A stretch of DNA of 64,000 nt from Parvicella sp964387945 (GTDB taxonomy: Bacteria; Bacteroidota; Bacteroidia; Flavobacteriales_D; Parvicellaceae). The notes beneath the pieces are model-generated. The model saw only the letters and a list, made by a program, of their open reading frames with translations, was not told where the DNA came from and did not search any database. Positions 26,059 through 34,480 of this stretch are shown here, in pieces. Where the stretch lies: the NCBI GenBank assembly GCA_964387945.1, contig CAYLYX010000008.1, positions 62,001-126,000 of the forward strand, written 5' to 3'. A program made the translations under genes and the position numbers. Numbering within the stretch: position 1 is the stretch's first letter; each line of letters opens with the position of its first letter.

Positions 26059-26850
26059 ATGACAGATTCAGCGCTAGAAATTCAATTTTTGGGAACAGGA
26101 ACATCGCAGGGAGTTCCAGTAATCGCTTGTGATTGTAAGGTCTGTCAATCGGATGATCCAAAGGACAAAAGGTTGCGTACCTCAATTGCAATCAAAAAGG
26201 GTAATACGCAAATTGTTATCGATTCTGGTCCAGATTTTAGACAGCAAATGCTACGTGCGCAGATCAAACATTTGGATGCGCTAGTGTTTACGCATGCGCA
26301 CAAGGATCACATAGCCGGAATGGATGATGTAAGAGCATATAATTACAAGTCCCAAAAACCAATGGAAATCTACTGCGATGATTTGGTGTTTGAAAGTCTT
26401 AAACGAGAATATCACTATGTTTTTGATGATGCGTTTAGCTATCCTGGAATTCCTCAGGTCGAACGAACCCAAATAGACAAGCAAAATAGGTTTACAATCG
26501 AGGAGTTGCAGCTAACTCCTATTGAGGTGCTTCATTATAAACTTCCAGTACTTGGGTTCCGAATAGAGAACTTTACCTATATCACGGATGCAAATTATAT
26601 TTCAGCGGAAGAAAAGGAGAAGATAAAAGGTACGGATATTTTGGTCTTAAATGCGTTGAGAAAAGAAAAACATATCTCTCATTTTACGTTGGAAGAGGCG
26701 CTAGAATTAGTTGCAGAGATAAAACCAAAAAAGGCTTATTTGACGCATATTTCTCATTTGATGGGTGAGCATAAAGAAGTCTCCAAAGAGTTGCCAGAAA
26801 ATGTTGAAATTGCTTTTGATGGTTTGGTTTTGAAAAGTACGCATATTTAA
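26059..26850 (+). CDS. MBL-fold metallo-hydrolase (PhnP-like phosphodiesterase)
   Basis: This 263-residue metallo-beta-lactamase-fold protein has FLGTGTSQGVPVIACDCKVC at the N-terminus (PhnP-like, with a Cys pair), FTHAHKDHIAGMDD (HxHxDH di-metal site, about residues 77-90), YITDANYI (bridging Asp) and LTHISHLMG (final His). All metal ligands are present. Relatives hydrolyse cyclic phosphodiesters, but no phn genes surround it, so the substrate is uncertain. It appears monocistronic. Confidence 0.85.
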   Translation: MTDSALEIQFLGTGTSQGVPVIACDCKVCQSDDPKDKRLRTSIAIKKGNTQIVIDSGPDFRQQMLRAQIKHLDALVFTHAHKDHIAGMDDVRAYNYKSQKPMEIYCDDLVFESLKREYHYVFDDAFSYPGIPQVERTQIDKQNRFTIEELQLTPIEVLHYKLPVLGFRIENFTYITDANYISAEEKEKIKGTDILVLNALRKEKHISHFTLEEALELVAEIKPKKAYLTHISHLMGEHKEVSKELPENVEIAFDGLVLKSTHI

Positions 26851-26915
26851 TTTTTTAGCTTTTTTCTCTTTCCAACTCCCCATTACTTTGTTGTCATAAT
26901 TTTAAAACAATAGTT

Positions 26916-28031
26916 ATGAAAACAAATGGATTTATCTTATGCTTAATTGTAGCATTATTTTGTGGTAAGAATTGGGCACAATCCGATTCTGTAAAGACGG
27001 TAGCCGTACTCAATATTTATTCTTCTGTTCCTGACCTAAAGCCAGAAGTGGCAGGCAGTCTATTACGAATCGAGCTTGAAAAGACAGACCTTTATAAAGT
27101 GTTAGATAAGCACGATATTCTAGAAATTGGAGAGCAAAATGGCGTTCAATTGACGGAATGTTATGGTAAGAACTGTCTCCTTGCAGTAGGTAAAAACATA
27201 GGCGTAGATTATATGTTTTCTGGGAGCATAGAGGAGTTAGGGAAGAAGATGGTTGTTAGCCTAAAGATGTTGGATTTAAAAACTGGGAAGTACGCAAAAA
27301 CCAGTATTCAAGAGTTTGTGAGTGCGCCAATGGAAATTCAAACGATGATTGAACTAACCCTAAGAGATATGCTCGGACTTAAAGTCAATCATGAGGCATA
27401 TACCACCTTGACGTTTTACAACCAACCCATAGAAGCTCCAAACAAGAATATTACTAACAACGGCCCTCGTGTTGGAGTGGCATTTATTGGTGGAGAAATG
27501 GGTGATCGATTGAGTGCGCCTGAAAGTGAGGGTGGATGGGATGCAATTCCTGTGGTTTCTCAATTCGGTTTTCAACTCGAGAAAGAATACTTGAGCGCAG
27601 GTAATTTTCATGCATTACTGGAAGGTTTGATTGTAATTAGTGGTCCGGAACAGCAACTTTTTAATCCCAAATTGGTGATTATGAATGGTTTTAGAAGCAG
27701 CAAAACGGGACTAGAGTTTGCCTTCGGACCTTCTTTCGGAATAGAAAAGACCGCCAAGAGTTACTTTGACACAGAGTTAAATAGCTGGTTTTTAGAATCA
27801 GAGTGGAATAGGGTAGACACCAGTGGAATGACCTTGCCCAATCCATATCCTGTCGTAAGGAGATTAGATAGTCGTGGTGATGTGAAACTCACAGCTGGCT
27901 GGGTGATTGGCGTTGGAAAAACATTCAATAGTGGTTACCTCAATATACCCGTTAATGTGTTCGCTTCCTTTAACAAATACGGTTGGCAAAGTGGAGTGAG
28001 CGTAGGCTTCAATATTCGTAAGAAGAGATAG
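26916..28031 (+). CDS. Secreted protein with CsgG/LpoB-like N-terminal domain
   Basis: This 371-residue protein has a clear signal peptide (MKTNGFILCLIVALFCGKNWAQ). Residues about 25-150 (VAVLNIYSSVPDLKPEVAGSL, LDKHDILEIGE, AVGKNIGVDYMFSGSIEELG, KMLDLKTGK) look like the alpha/beta fold of CsgG/LpoB/TolB-N-type periplasmic proteins. The C-terminal half is rich in alternating hydrophobic residues ending VSVGFNIRKKR, suggesting beta-barrel strands at the outer membrane. No precise function is recognised. It stands alone between a plus-strand and a minus-strand gene. Confidence 0.6.
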   Translation: MKTNGFILCLIVALFCGKNWAQSDSVKTVAVLNIYSSVPDLKPEVAGSLLRIELEKTDLYKVLDKHDILEIGEQNGVQLTECYGKNCLLAVGKNIGVDYMFSGSIEELGKKMVVSLKMLDLKTGKYAKTSIQEFVSAPMEIQTMIELTLRDMLGLKVNHEAYTTLTFYNQPIEAPNKNITNNGPRVGVAFIGGEMGDRLSAPESEGGWDAIPVVSQFGFQLEKEYLSAGNFHALLEGLIVISGPEQQLFNPKLVIMNGFRSSKTGLEFAFGPSFGIEKTAKSYFDTELNSWFLESEWNRVDTSGMTLPNPYPVVRRLDSRGDVKLTAGWVIGVGKTFNSGYLNIPVNVFASFNKYGWQSGVSVGFNIRKKR

Positions 28032-28052
28032 TGAAATGAATGAAACAATAAA

Positions 28053-28595
28053 TTAAGGTATAGTGGGAAGTGGTTCAACTTCCCACTTCTTGTTTAGTTT
28101 ATATTTTTTTCCACGTATATGGTCGCCCAAAACGACCACTCCATAGCTGGCTGCTCCAACAGGAACAACAGCAAAAATCAATAAGGCTCCGTATATATTA
28201 TTGGTATTCATTGAAGCTATGCTTGTTGCCAATGTAAGACCAGTTAGGCTATAACCGAAATATCCAATCAACTTTACGGTTGCTCCGAGAAAGCGCTTTC
28301 CTCCTGATTTGAGTGTTTTTATCTTTTTGATGTCATTGATCGCAATTTGTTTTTGGTTATCATCCGAAACATTTACGACAATAGAATCGCCAGAAATATG
28401 ATCAAAAGTACCTTTGTTTTTAGATAGCCCAGCAGAATAGATGATGATTAAATCACCAGGAAGAATCATGGCTTCTTTCGTTTTTTTAGGAGTAGTTTTT
28501 ACTAGGTGTAAAGTGTCAACAGCTTGTTGAGCGAAGCAACAAGAAAGTGATAAGACGAATAAAAAGAGTAGGGCGTATTTCATATTGTGAAACAT
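28053..28595 (-). CDS. Small secreted/membrane protein, unknown function
   Basis: This 180-residue protein could begin at ATG 28595 or, more like a signal peptide, at ATG 28583 (MKYALLFLFVLSLSCCFAQ). After the signal sequence lies a short beta-rich domain (MILPGDLIIIYSAG, GDSIVVNVSDD), then two hydrophobic segments (about residues 107-160) and a charged tail. I do not recognise the family; similar small secreted proteins are common in Bacteroidota. Its start is 2 bases from the stop of the upstream minus-strand dioxygenase, so they are likely co-transcribed. Confidence 0.55.
   Translation of the reverse strand: MFHNMKYALLFLFVLSLSCCFAQQAVDTLHLVKTTPKKTKEAMILPGDLIIIYSAGLSKNKGTFDHISGDSIVVNVSDDNQKQIAINDIKKIKTLKSGGKRFLGATVKLIGYFGYSLTGLTLATSIASMNTNNIYGALLIFAVVPVGAASYGVVVLGDHIRGKKYKLNKKWEVEPLPTIP
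28063..28086. terminator. Possible hairpin between convergent genes
   Basis: GTGGGAAG (28063-28070) and CTTCCCAC (28079-28086) form a perfect 8-bp stem with an 8-base loop, lying just after the 26916 gene stop and within the last codons of the minus-strand gene. The plus-strand side is followed by TTCTTGTTT, a poor U-tract, so termination efficiency is doubtful. Confidence 0.35.
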
Positions 28596-28596
28596 T

Positions 28597-29541
28597 TTAT
28601 TTGCTTTTTTTTAGAGTCGGTCGCTGGGTGATCTCATGATAACAAATAGCATTTTCTGCATAATAATGAAAAACCATGCTATTTCTGGTCGAGCCATCCC
28701 GTTCAATGGCTTCTCCACCATGTAGAAGGTTTGCATGCCAGATCAAAAGATCTCCTTTTTTAGCGATGAAGTGTTTTTTTTGTAGGTTGTTTTCCTGAAT
28801 CAAGGATTCAATTTTGTCTTCATAGTCTCCGTAGGTTTTGTTACCCAACTTAAACTTAGTGCCCACATTATCGAAATCACCATTCATCACGTAGGGTAGC
28901 TTATGTGAGCCTGGATAGTAGAAGAGCGGACCACAGTCTTCGGTAAGATCTTCTAGCGCTACCCAAGTTGCTATCAAGTTTCCATAGGGAAATGTAGACA
29001 TGTGAATCGTATCGGAATGGGCGCGTTGTTGACTCCCGTTAAAGAAGTTTATGCTCTGAAAAAGACCCACTGATTTTCCCATAAGCAGCGCCAAGATTTT
29101 CATCAGCTTGGGATCGGCTCCCACATTAAACAAAAAGTCCGATTGATGAATAGCGAACATAATGCGTGTGCCGTTTTGCCAGTTGGTTTTAGGATTATCT
29201 TTCAGTTGCTCGATGGTTTGGTTGATTTGGTCTACCGTAGCATCATCAAAAAAGCCTTCCAGAACTGCATAGCCATTCTCGCTCCAATCCATAAGCGATG
29301 CTTTCCAGTTCTCAGGTAACTCATTAAAACCATCCATCTTAGGAAGTTCAGTTCTTGAGTTGTGAACGTCCAAGTGAATCGGCTCTCCTTCAATGCCCTT
29401 AAAGTCCTCGCTAGATACTGGCGAATAGTATTTTTTGTTCAAACCATACTTTTTGTACAGTGGCAAATTATGGGTCAAAGCATCCTTCTTGAAGAAGTTA
29501 TAGACCTGATAGGCTAACTTATTTTTTTCAAGCATTTTCAT
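28597..29541 (-). CDS. Phytanoyl-CoA dioxygenase (PhyH) family protein
   Basis: The likely start is ATG 29541 (MKMLEKNK, 314 residues), because a TATCTTTA box lies 5 bases upstream; a TTG at 29568 would sit upstream of that promoter. Family features are the Fe(II) ligands in RAHSDTIHMST (HxD) and LLHGGEA (distal His), the 2-oxoglutarate-binding Arg near GSTRNSMVFHYY, and ALEDLTEDCGPLFYYPGSH. It should hydroxylate an unknown small molecule or lipid using 2-oxoglutarate. Its neighbours are secreted proteins and give no substrate clue. Confidence 0.82.
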   Translation of the reverse strand: MKMLEKNKLAYQVYNFFKKDALTHNLPLYKKYGLNKKYYSPVSSEDFKGIEGEPIHLDVHNSRTELPKMDGFNELPENWKASLMDWSENGYAVLEGFFDDATVDQINQTIEQLKDNPKTNWQNGTRIMFAIHQSDFLFNVGADPKLMKILALLMGKSVGLFQSINFFNGSQQRAHSDTIHMSTFPYGNLIATWVALEDLTEDCGPLFYYPGSHKLPYVMNGDFDNVGTKFKLGNKTYGDYEDKIESLIQENNLQKKHFIAKKGDLLIWHANLLHGGEAIERDGSTRNSMVFHYYAENAICYHEITQRPTLKKSK

Positions 29542-29546
29542 CACCG

Positions 29547-29554
29547 TAAAGATA
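29547..29554 (-). promoter_or_regulatory. -7-like box upstream of the PhyH gene
   Basis: Read on the minus strand the site is TATCTTTA, one base off TAnnTTTG, 5 bases before ATG 29541. It decides the start codon and predicts a near-leaderless mRNA. Confidence 0.4.
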
Positions 29555-29568
29555 ACAGTTTGACGCAA

Positions 29569-30189
29569 TCAACACCCACACAACTCTACCACAACCACTT
29601 TTCTTCGGTATAATGATCGTGTCAGCAGTTGTAACTTATCTGGCTCTTCGCCTAGATAGAGCTTGCCAAGTTCTTGGATCAGGTGAGACGTGTGAGCACT
29701 TTCATGAAACATATAAACTTCAAGTCTACAACCAACCTCCTCTCCTACAGGGTAATAAACTTCTGATTTATCATCATACCATGAAATGTCTTCTTCACAA
29801 ATCGGAGAAAGAACTTCTATGTGATAATCAATGTTACTAAGCAACTTGCCTGTGGCGCTTAGTTTGATGTCGTCAAATGAAAACCTGCTGAAGTTGGCTT
29901 GATTCACGGAGAACTGATGCATCGGAAAAGTTGCATTTTCCTTAATGTTAGACCAATCAGTTACATCGAAGTAGATAGTCAGACTATCAACTTTTGCATT
30001 GTGCATCTTATACACTTCTAAGAAACTGCTTTTTAAAGCAGTATGAGACTGAATCCAATGGTCACAAATTACATAGCCATGATATTTTGAATTGTTATGA
30101 AGAAAGAAGACTTCCTGTAACCAAATACCACCAATTGAAAAAGACAGGTTGGAAAAAGCCAGAGCAATGATTACGCTAAAAAGTTTCAT
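29569..30189 (-). CDS. Secreted protein of unknown function
   Basis: This 206-residue protein has a signal peptide (MKLFSVIIALAFSNLSFS). The mature part is mixed alpha/beta with many aromatic residues and several Cys (CDHWIQ, SPICEEDISW, GCRLEVYMFHESAHTSH), and ends in ELCGC. The HESAH segment resembles half of a zinc site but no HExxH is formed, so I do not call a peptidase. Its stop is directly before the window of the PhyH promoter. I do not recognise the family. Confidence 0.5.
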   Translation of the reverse strand: MKLFSVIIALAFSNLSFSIGGIWLQEVFFLHNNSKYHGYVICDHWIQSHTALKSSFLEVYKMHNAKVDSLTIYFDVTDWSNIKENATFPMHQFSVNQANFSRFSFDDIKLSATGKLLSNIDYHIEVLSPICEEDISWYDDKSEVYYPVGEEVGCRLEVYMFHESAHTSHLIQELGKLYLGEEPDKLQLLTRSLYRRKVVVVELCGC

Positions 30190-30194
30190 AAAAA

Positions 30195-30202
30195 TAAAGA
30201 TA
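30195..30202 (-). promoter_or_regulatory. -7-like box for the 29569-30189 gene
   Basis: On the minus strand the sequence is TATCTTTA, 5 bases before ATG 30189, the same near-leaderless spacing seen at several genes here. No -33 TTG at 17-23 bases. Confidence 0.38.
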
Positions 30203-30278
30203 TAAAAAAACCACCCTCTCTCACTTTCCTCGCTTCAAATCAGTAAAATCAAGTTACTTATGAGATTAAGTGGTTTCT

Positions 30279-30292
30279 TATCTTGCAAGATA
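30279..30292. promoter_or_regulatory. Perfect 14-bp palindrome in an intergenic gap
   Basis: TATCTTGCAAGATA is a perfect 14-base palindrome in the 155-base gap between the VOC protein stop (30345) and the minus-strand gene starting at 30189. It lies about 80 bases upstream of that gene's -7 box, a plausible place for an activator or repressor dimer. No U-tract, so not a terminator. Confidence 0.3.
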
Positions 30293-30344
30293 GACTAAAG
30301 CGCTTCGTCTATCAATGTAATGCGGGTTCTCAAAAAAGGAACAC

Positions 30345-31406
30345 TCAGTCCTTTATCCTTGAGAATTTAAGTGCTTTAAGCATCATATCTGGCAATGGTT
30401 TATTGGCCGGACGCTTCTCTACGTTCAAGTTAATTCCCAACTTTTCGATGATCGGAATTTTATAAACTTCAATTAGCTCAATAAGCGTTCCGTCTGGATC
30501 TTCAATATAAGTACAATGCACTTTTGTGGATTCTCCCATGCTCAACACGTCATTCGTATCGCAGGTGAACCCAAAACCATGTTCATCCAGTTTTTTACCC
30601 AAGTCCTTCATTCCTCTCACGTCAAATCCTAAGTGAACAAATCCAACATCTCCCCATTTTCTTCCTTCGTAGATTTTTGATGGAGTTCTTTCAGAAATAT
30701 CCTGCACTAACTCGATGTAAGTAGTTCCGGATAGCTTAGTAAATCCACCTCCTGAAGGATTACTTTGAGTAAGTAAGACTCTTCTATATTGTTGATCACC
30801 TCCAGGAACAAATTTCCAGTCTCTAAATGTGCTGGTTTCATCGTAAACAACTTTGTCATACCCTAAAATGTCAGCATACAGTGTTTTCGCTTTTTCGATG
30901 TCAGTTACACCAATACTGCAACCACAGGTTCCTCCCGTTACATGGTTGTACCCAGTATACCATTGTCCTCCAGGAACTACTTGCCACAAATTGCCATCTA
31001 CATCATAGCAGTAAAAGGTTTTCCATCCGTTAGGCATTTCGTTTACTTTACTGGCAAGTTGAGCTCCATTGGCTTTAAAAAAATCGTAGGCTTTGTCTAC
31101 ATCTGGAGATTTGATCATTCCAATAAAAATCCCGAGGTCACCCAACTGAAACTCTTTGTCGGCAGGTGTAGCTTGAAAAGAGGTAGGACAAACCACCTCC
31201 ATGGCACAACCTCCTTTTAGGTTCATGACCATGGCAGCTCGTTTGGTGATGGTTTCATTGTCCGTATAAATGTCCATCAGCGGAGCAGGTGCTTCGGCAT
31301 TGAAGAAAGGAATATTCATTCCGAAAAATTTCCTGTACCATTTCCATGCGTTTTCGTGGTTAGCAACCCCTACGCCCAAATGTTGTATGCCGTGAATTGT
31401 ATACAT
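30345..31406 (-). CDS. Two-domain VOC (glyoxalase/dioxygenase-fold) protein
   Basis: The 353-residue protein consists of two vicinal-oxygen-chelate modules. The first starts IHGIQHLGVGVANHENAWKWY (metal-ligand His) and includes CAMEVVCPT and FYCYDVDGNLWQVV (Glu/His-type end of the module). The second starts CSIGVTDIEKAKTLYADILGY and ends GTLIELIEVYKIP, with GFVHLGFDV in the middle. The architecture resembles 4-hydroxyphenylpyruvate dioxygenase and glyoxalase relatives, but the substrate is unknown. It lies 9 bases downstream of efp and is probably co-transcribed with it. Confidence 0.72.
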   Translation of the reverse strand: MYTIHGIQHLGVGVANHENAWKWYRKFFGMNIPFFNAEAPAPLMDIYTDNETITKRAAMVMNLKGGCAMEVVCPTSFQATPADKEFQLGDLGIFIGMIKSPDVDKAYDFFKANGAQLASKVNEMPNGWKTFYCYDVDGNLWQVVPGGQWYTGYNHVTGGTCGCSIGVTDIEKAKTLYADILGYDKVVYDETSTFRDWKFVPGGDQQYRRVLLTQSNPSGGGFTKLSGTTYIELVQDISERTPSKIYEGRKWGDVGFVHLGFDVRGMKDLGKKLDEHGFGFTCDTNDVLSMGESTKVHCTYIEDPDGTLIELIEVYKIPIIEKLGINLNVEKRPANKPLPDMMLKALKFSRIKD

Positions 31407-31415
31407 CCTCTACTT

Positions 31416-31982
31416 CTAATCCTTAATTCGCTCTACGTACTGTCCTTTTTGGATGTCTACCTTGATTTTATCGCCATTGTCGATGAACAAAGGAACTTTT
31501 ACTTCTGCACCAGTATCAATGGTTGCAGGCTTCATTGTGTTGGTGGCTGTGTCACCTTTAATTCCTGGCTCAGTATACGTTACTTCTGTTTCAATAAACT
31601 GTGGTAACTCAACTACTAAAGGATTTTCTTCTTCCGCATGGAATAAAATAGAACAAACAATACCTTCCTTCAGGTACTCTTTTTTGTCTATCATTTTCTC
31701 CTCAATATTCACCTGCTCGTAATTATCAGTATTCATGAAAACATAGAATGCCCCATCTTGATACAAGTACTGGTAAGACCTATTTTCAATTCTGATGATA
31801 TCGATTTTATGACCAGCAGAGAACGTATGGTCCACCACTCTTCCAGTTTCAATATTTCTTAGCTTGGTGCGAACAAACGCAGGGCCTTTTCCCGGTTTTA
31901 CGTGCTGAAATTCGATCACCTGTACCAACTTGCCATCCAAGTTCATACAAACCCCATTTTTAATATCTGAAGTATTCGCCAT
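31416..31982 (-). CDS. efp: Elongation factor P
   Basis: The 188-residue, three-domain EF-P relieves ribosome stalling at polyproline. The KOW-like N-terminal domain carries FQHVKPGKGPAFVRTKLRN with the modifiable Lys at the tip of the loop (about residue 32), followed by domain II (VNIEEKMIDK, EEENPLVVELPQFIETEV) and the C-terminal OB domain ending DIQKGQYVERI. Length and motifs are standard. It is divergent from the DUF2461 gene and leads the efp-VOC pair. Confidence 0.95.
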   Translation of the reverse strand: MANTSDIKNGVCMNLDGKLVQVIEFQHVKPGKGPAFVRTKLRNIETGRVVDHTFSAGHKIDIIRIENRSYQYLYQDGAFYVFMNTDNYEQVNIEEKMIDKKEYLKEGIVCSILFHAEEENPLVVELPQFIETEVTYTEPGIKGDTATNTMKPATIDTGAEVKVPLFIDNGDKIKVDIQKGQYVERIKD

Positions 31983-32009
31983 TTTAATTAACTTTGAGAA
32001 TTAGAGGCA

Positions 32010-32017
32010 CAAATATA
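32010..32017 (-). promoter_or_regulatory. Candidate -7 box for efp
   Basis: Minus-strand TATATTTG matches TAnnTTTG and lies 27 bases upstream of the efp ATG, giving a short leader of about 20 bases. Confidence 0.45.
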
Positions 32018-32063
32018 ACAGATTCTGGCAGATGATCGGAGATTGTTAAAAACTGAACAACAA

Positions 32064-32750
32064 ATGAAATCTCACACGTATTTTACAAAGGAATTTACAG
32101 CCTTTTTTAAAGAGCTGGCAGCAAACAATCACAAAGAATGGTTTGACGAGAACAGGAAGCGTTATCATGAGCACGTAAAGGAACCGTTTGATCAATTGGT
32201 AAAAGACTTATTGATTGAGACGGGGAAAATTGATCCATCGATCAATGTGCCTTACAATAAGTGTATTTTTAGAATAAATCGAGATGTGAGATTTTCTAAA
32301 GATAAAACGCTGTACAAAACGAACCGATCTGCATTGATTTCGAGATTCGGAACAAAGAACAAGTCGTTTCCAGGAATGTATTTTGAAATCAATCCAGAAG
32401 AACTAAGAATTTATGGTGGCGTCTATATGTTGGATGCTAAAGCAGTTCAGCGGATTAGAGAAGAAATCCAAGATTACTACAAAGACTTTAAGAAAGCCAT
32501 AGACAATAAAAAATTCAAGGCTGCATTTGGTGAAGTCCAGGGAGAGAAAGCAAAACGACTGAATAAAGAGTTTCAGGATTTTGCAGTATCAGAAGACTTA
32601 ATGTACAATAAGAACTGGTACGTTTACACCAAGTTGCCCGTGTCTACTATTTATCAGGATGATTTGCTTAAGATAATGGTAGATCATTTTAAAACCTTAC
32701 AACCCTACAGCCAATTCTTTGAACGCCCACTTTTGGATATGATGAAGTAG
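32064..32750 (+). CDS. DUF2461 domain protein
   Basis: This is a 228-residue protein from ATG 32064 (a TTG at 32043 would add seven residues). It has the family landmarks FFKELAANNHKEWFDENRKRY, FRINRDVRFSKDKTLYKTN and FPGMYFEINPEELRIYGGVYML. DUF2461 (TIGR02453) proteins are widespread and functionally uncharacterised. No signal peptide or membrane segment. It starts a plus-strand run with the zinc-ribbon protein, aroQ and the potassium channel, spaced by 2-3 bases. Confidence 0.85.
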   Translation: MKSHTYFTKEFTAFFKELAANNHKEWFDENRKRYHEHVKEPFDQLVKDLLIETGKIDPSINVPYNKCIFRINRDVRFSKDKTLYKTNRSALISRFGTKNKSFPGMYFEINPEELRIYGGVYMLDAKAVQRIREEIQDYYKDFKKAIDNKKFKAAFGEVQGEKAKRLNKEFQDFAVSEDLMYNKNWYVYTKLPVSTIYQDDLLKIMVDHFKTLQPYSQFFERPLLDMMK

Positions 32751-32752
32751 TT

Positions 32753-33115
32753 ATGACAGCAGAAAGAACGTGTTTATCTTGTGGAGAGGTCTTGTTTGGT
32801 AGAGTAGACAAGAAGTTTTGCAATGACAATTGCAGAAGCGTTTACAACAACAAGAAAAACAAAATGAGTGATGAGTACTTTCGGAAAGTCAACACCATTC
32901 TCAGAAAGAATAGACGAATTTTAGAAGAACTTAATCCCAAGGAAAAATCAAAAACGACAAAAGAAAAGTTGCTATTAAATGGGTTTAACTTTTACTACTA
33001 CACCAATATTTATAAAACAAAACAAGGGAAGGTCTACTATTTTGTTTACGAACAAGGTTATCTTGAGTTGGAAAATGAGGAGTATGCACTCGTGAGAAAA
33101 CTAGATTATATTTGA
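32753..33115 (+). CDS. Small zinc-ribbon protein (DUF2116-like)
   Basis: This 120-residue protein has a four-Cys treble-clef-like knuckle at its N-terminus (CLSCGEVLFG, then CNDNCRSVYNNKKN), followed by a basic helix and a C-terminal alpha/beta part with many Tyr (FNFYYYTNIYKTKQGKVYYFVYE). The CxxC/CxxxC pair suggests a structural zinc and possible nucleic-acid or protein binding. Related small proteins are common in Bacteroidota with no known role. It lies 2 bases after the DUF2461 stop and 3 before aroQ. Confidence 0.7.
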   Translation: MTAERTCLSCGEVLFGRVDKKFCNDNCRSVYNNKKNKMSDEYFRKVNTILRKNRRILEELNPKEKSKTTKEKLLLNGFNFYYYTNIYKTKQGKVYYFVYEQGYLELENEEYALVRKLDYI

Positions 33116-33118
33116 TTC

Positions 33119-33538
33119 ATGAAAAAGATTTTAATCATCAACGGTCCCAACTTGAATTTACTTGGAGTGCGTGAGCCTGATATTTATGGAAAAGTTTCTT
33201 TTAAAGACTATTTGGAGCAGTTAAAAAGTAGGGAAGGAGTTACGGTGAGTTACTTTCAAAGTAACGTAGAGGGAGAAATCATCAACGAATTACACGACAA
33301 AGGTTTTTCCTACGATGGAATTGTGCTGAATGCTGGAGGGTATACGCATACTTCTGTGAGCATTTCAGACGCGATCGCATCGATTATCACACCTGTAATC
33401 GAAGTTCACCTCTCCAATGTTTATGCTCGCGAAGAGTACCGTCATCACTCCATGCTGGCTAAGAACTGTGTAGGAGTGATCAGTGGATTTGGTTTGGAAA
33501 GCTACAACCTAGCAATTGAGTATCTCTTAAAAGCTTAG
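33119..33538 (+). CDS. aroQ: 3-Dehydroquinate dehydratase, type II
   Basis: The 139-residue enzyme removes water from 3-dehydroquinate in the shikimate pathway. It shows the type II landmarks LIINGPNLNLLGVREPDIYG, the catalytic Tyr in YGKVSF, NAGGYTHTSVSISDAI and EVHLSNVYAREEYRHHS with the catalytic His. The length matches the type II dodecameric enzymes. Another shikimate gene, aroA, lies at the right edge of the window but is not in the same operon. Confidence 0.95.
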   Translation: MKKILIINGPNLNLLGVREPDIYGKVSFKDYLEQLKSREGVTVSYFQSNVEGEIINELHDKGFSYDGIVLNAGGYTHTSVSISDAIASIITPVIEVHLSNVYAREEYRHHSMLAKNCVGVISGFGLESYNLAIEYLLKA

Positions 33539-33541
33539 TGT

Positions 33542-34480
33542 ATGAAATTGATGGGACGTCACGATACTGGTTTTAGCTCTCGCGGGGATATGGCGGGCAA
33601 TCGTTTGCTAAACCGAAATGGAACTTCCAACATTAGAAAGAAAGGTCTGAGTTTCTTTGGTCGGTTTCATCTCTACAATAGCATGATTTCCATGAGCATT
33701 CCAATGTTCCTGATGATTACTTTTGGTTTTTATCTCTTTACCAATGTTGTATTTGCCATGGGATATCTCCTTGTAGGGGTAGATAACCTCGTTGATTCAA
33801 GTGTGGTAAATGTTGAGTCAGAATTTCTTAGGGCATTCTTTTTTAGTTCACAAACCTTAACAACTTTAGGTTACGGACAAATGAGTCCTACAGGTATTGG
33901 AGCAAATATGCTGGCAACGGTTGAGGCTTTCATAGGGTTGCTGCTTTTTGCATTATTGACAGGACTTTTATACGGACGGTTTTCTCGACCTCGAGCAAAG
34001 TTGCTTTACAGTGATAATGCACTAATTAGTCCTTATAAGGATCTTGGTATTGGTTTGATGGTAAGATTTGCGAATCCAAAAAATACAAGTATCATCAACA
34101 CTAAAGCAGCCATGTTATTTTCTTATCGAGATGAGGAGAATGGCGAAAGAATTCGCAGGTATTTTACGCTAGACTTAGAATTAGATAATATACGAATGTT
34201 GGTTACGTCCTGGACATTAGTGCACCACATTACAGATGATAGCCCGTTGAAAAACCTGAGCATGGATTTTCTAAAAGAAAGAAATGCTGAATTAGTGATT
34301 CAAGTAGACGGCTATGACGAAACGTACAACCAGCAAGTTACTTCCAGAGCATCGTATCTTTTTACGGATGATGTAATTTATGGAGCAAAGTTTGATCGTG
34401 CATTTGTGCATGCAGAGTCAGGTACGCCAGTAATGGATTTCTCGAAGTTGTCGAGTTATTCAAAAGTAGATTTAGACTAA
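33542..34480 (+). CDS. Inward-rectifier potassium channel (KirBac type)
   Basis: This 312-residue protein has a slide-helix region, an outer TM helix (about residues 45-75: IPMFLMITFGFYLFTNVVFAM), a pore with SSQTLTTLGYGQMSP (TxGYG filter near residue 106), and an inner TM helix ending LLTGLLYGRFSRPRAKLLYSD, the Kir hallmark leading into the cytoplasmic immunoglobulin-like domain (AMLFSYRDEENGERIRRYF, WTLVHHITDDSPL). All Kir features are intact, so it should be a tetrameric inner-membrane channel. It sits 3 bases after aroQ and overlaps the end of purD by 9 bases. Confidence 0.92.
   Translation: MKLMGRHDTGFSSRGDMAGNRLLNRNGTSNIRKKGLSFFGRFHLYNSMISMSIPMFLMITFGFYLFTNVVFAMGYLLVGVDNLVDSSVVNVESEFLRAFFFSSQTLTTLGYGQMSPTGIGANMLATVEAFIGLLLFALLTGLLYGRFSRPRAKLLYSDNALISPYKDLGIGLMVRFANPKNTSIINTKAAMLFSYRDEENGERIRRYFTLDLELDNIRMLVTSWTLVHHITDDSPLKNLSMDFLKERNAELVIQVDGYDETYNQQVTSRASYLFTDDVIYGAKFDRAFVHAESGTPVMDFSKLSSYSKVDLD

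Noticed and set aside
29770..29830. HESAH in the 29569-30189 protein as a zinc-peptidase site
   Set aside because: The spacing does not give HExxH and no third ligand block is visible.
30283..30465. 60-codon plus-strand frame in the 30190-30344 gap
   Set aside because: It runs into the VOC gene antisense, with no motif or promoter support.
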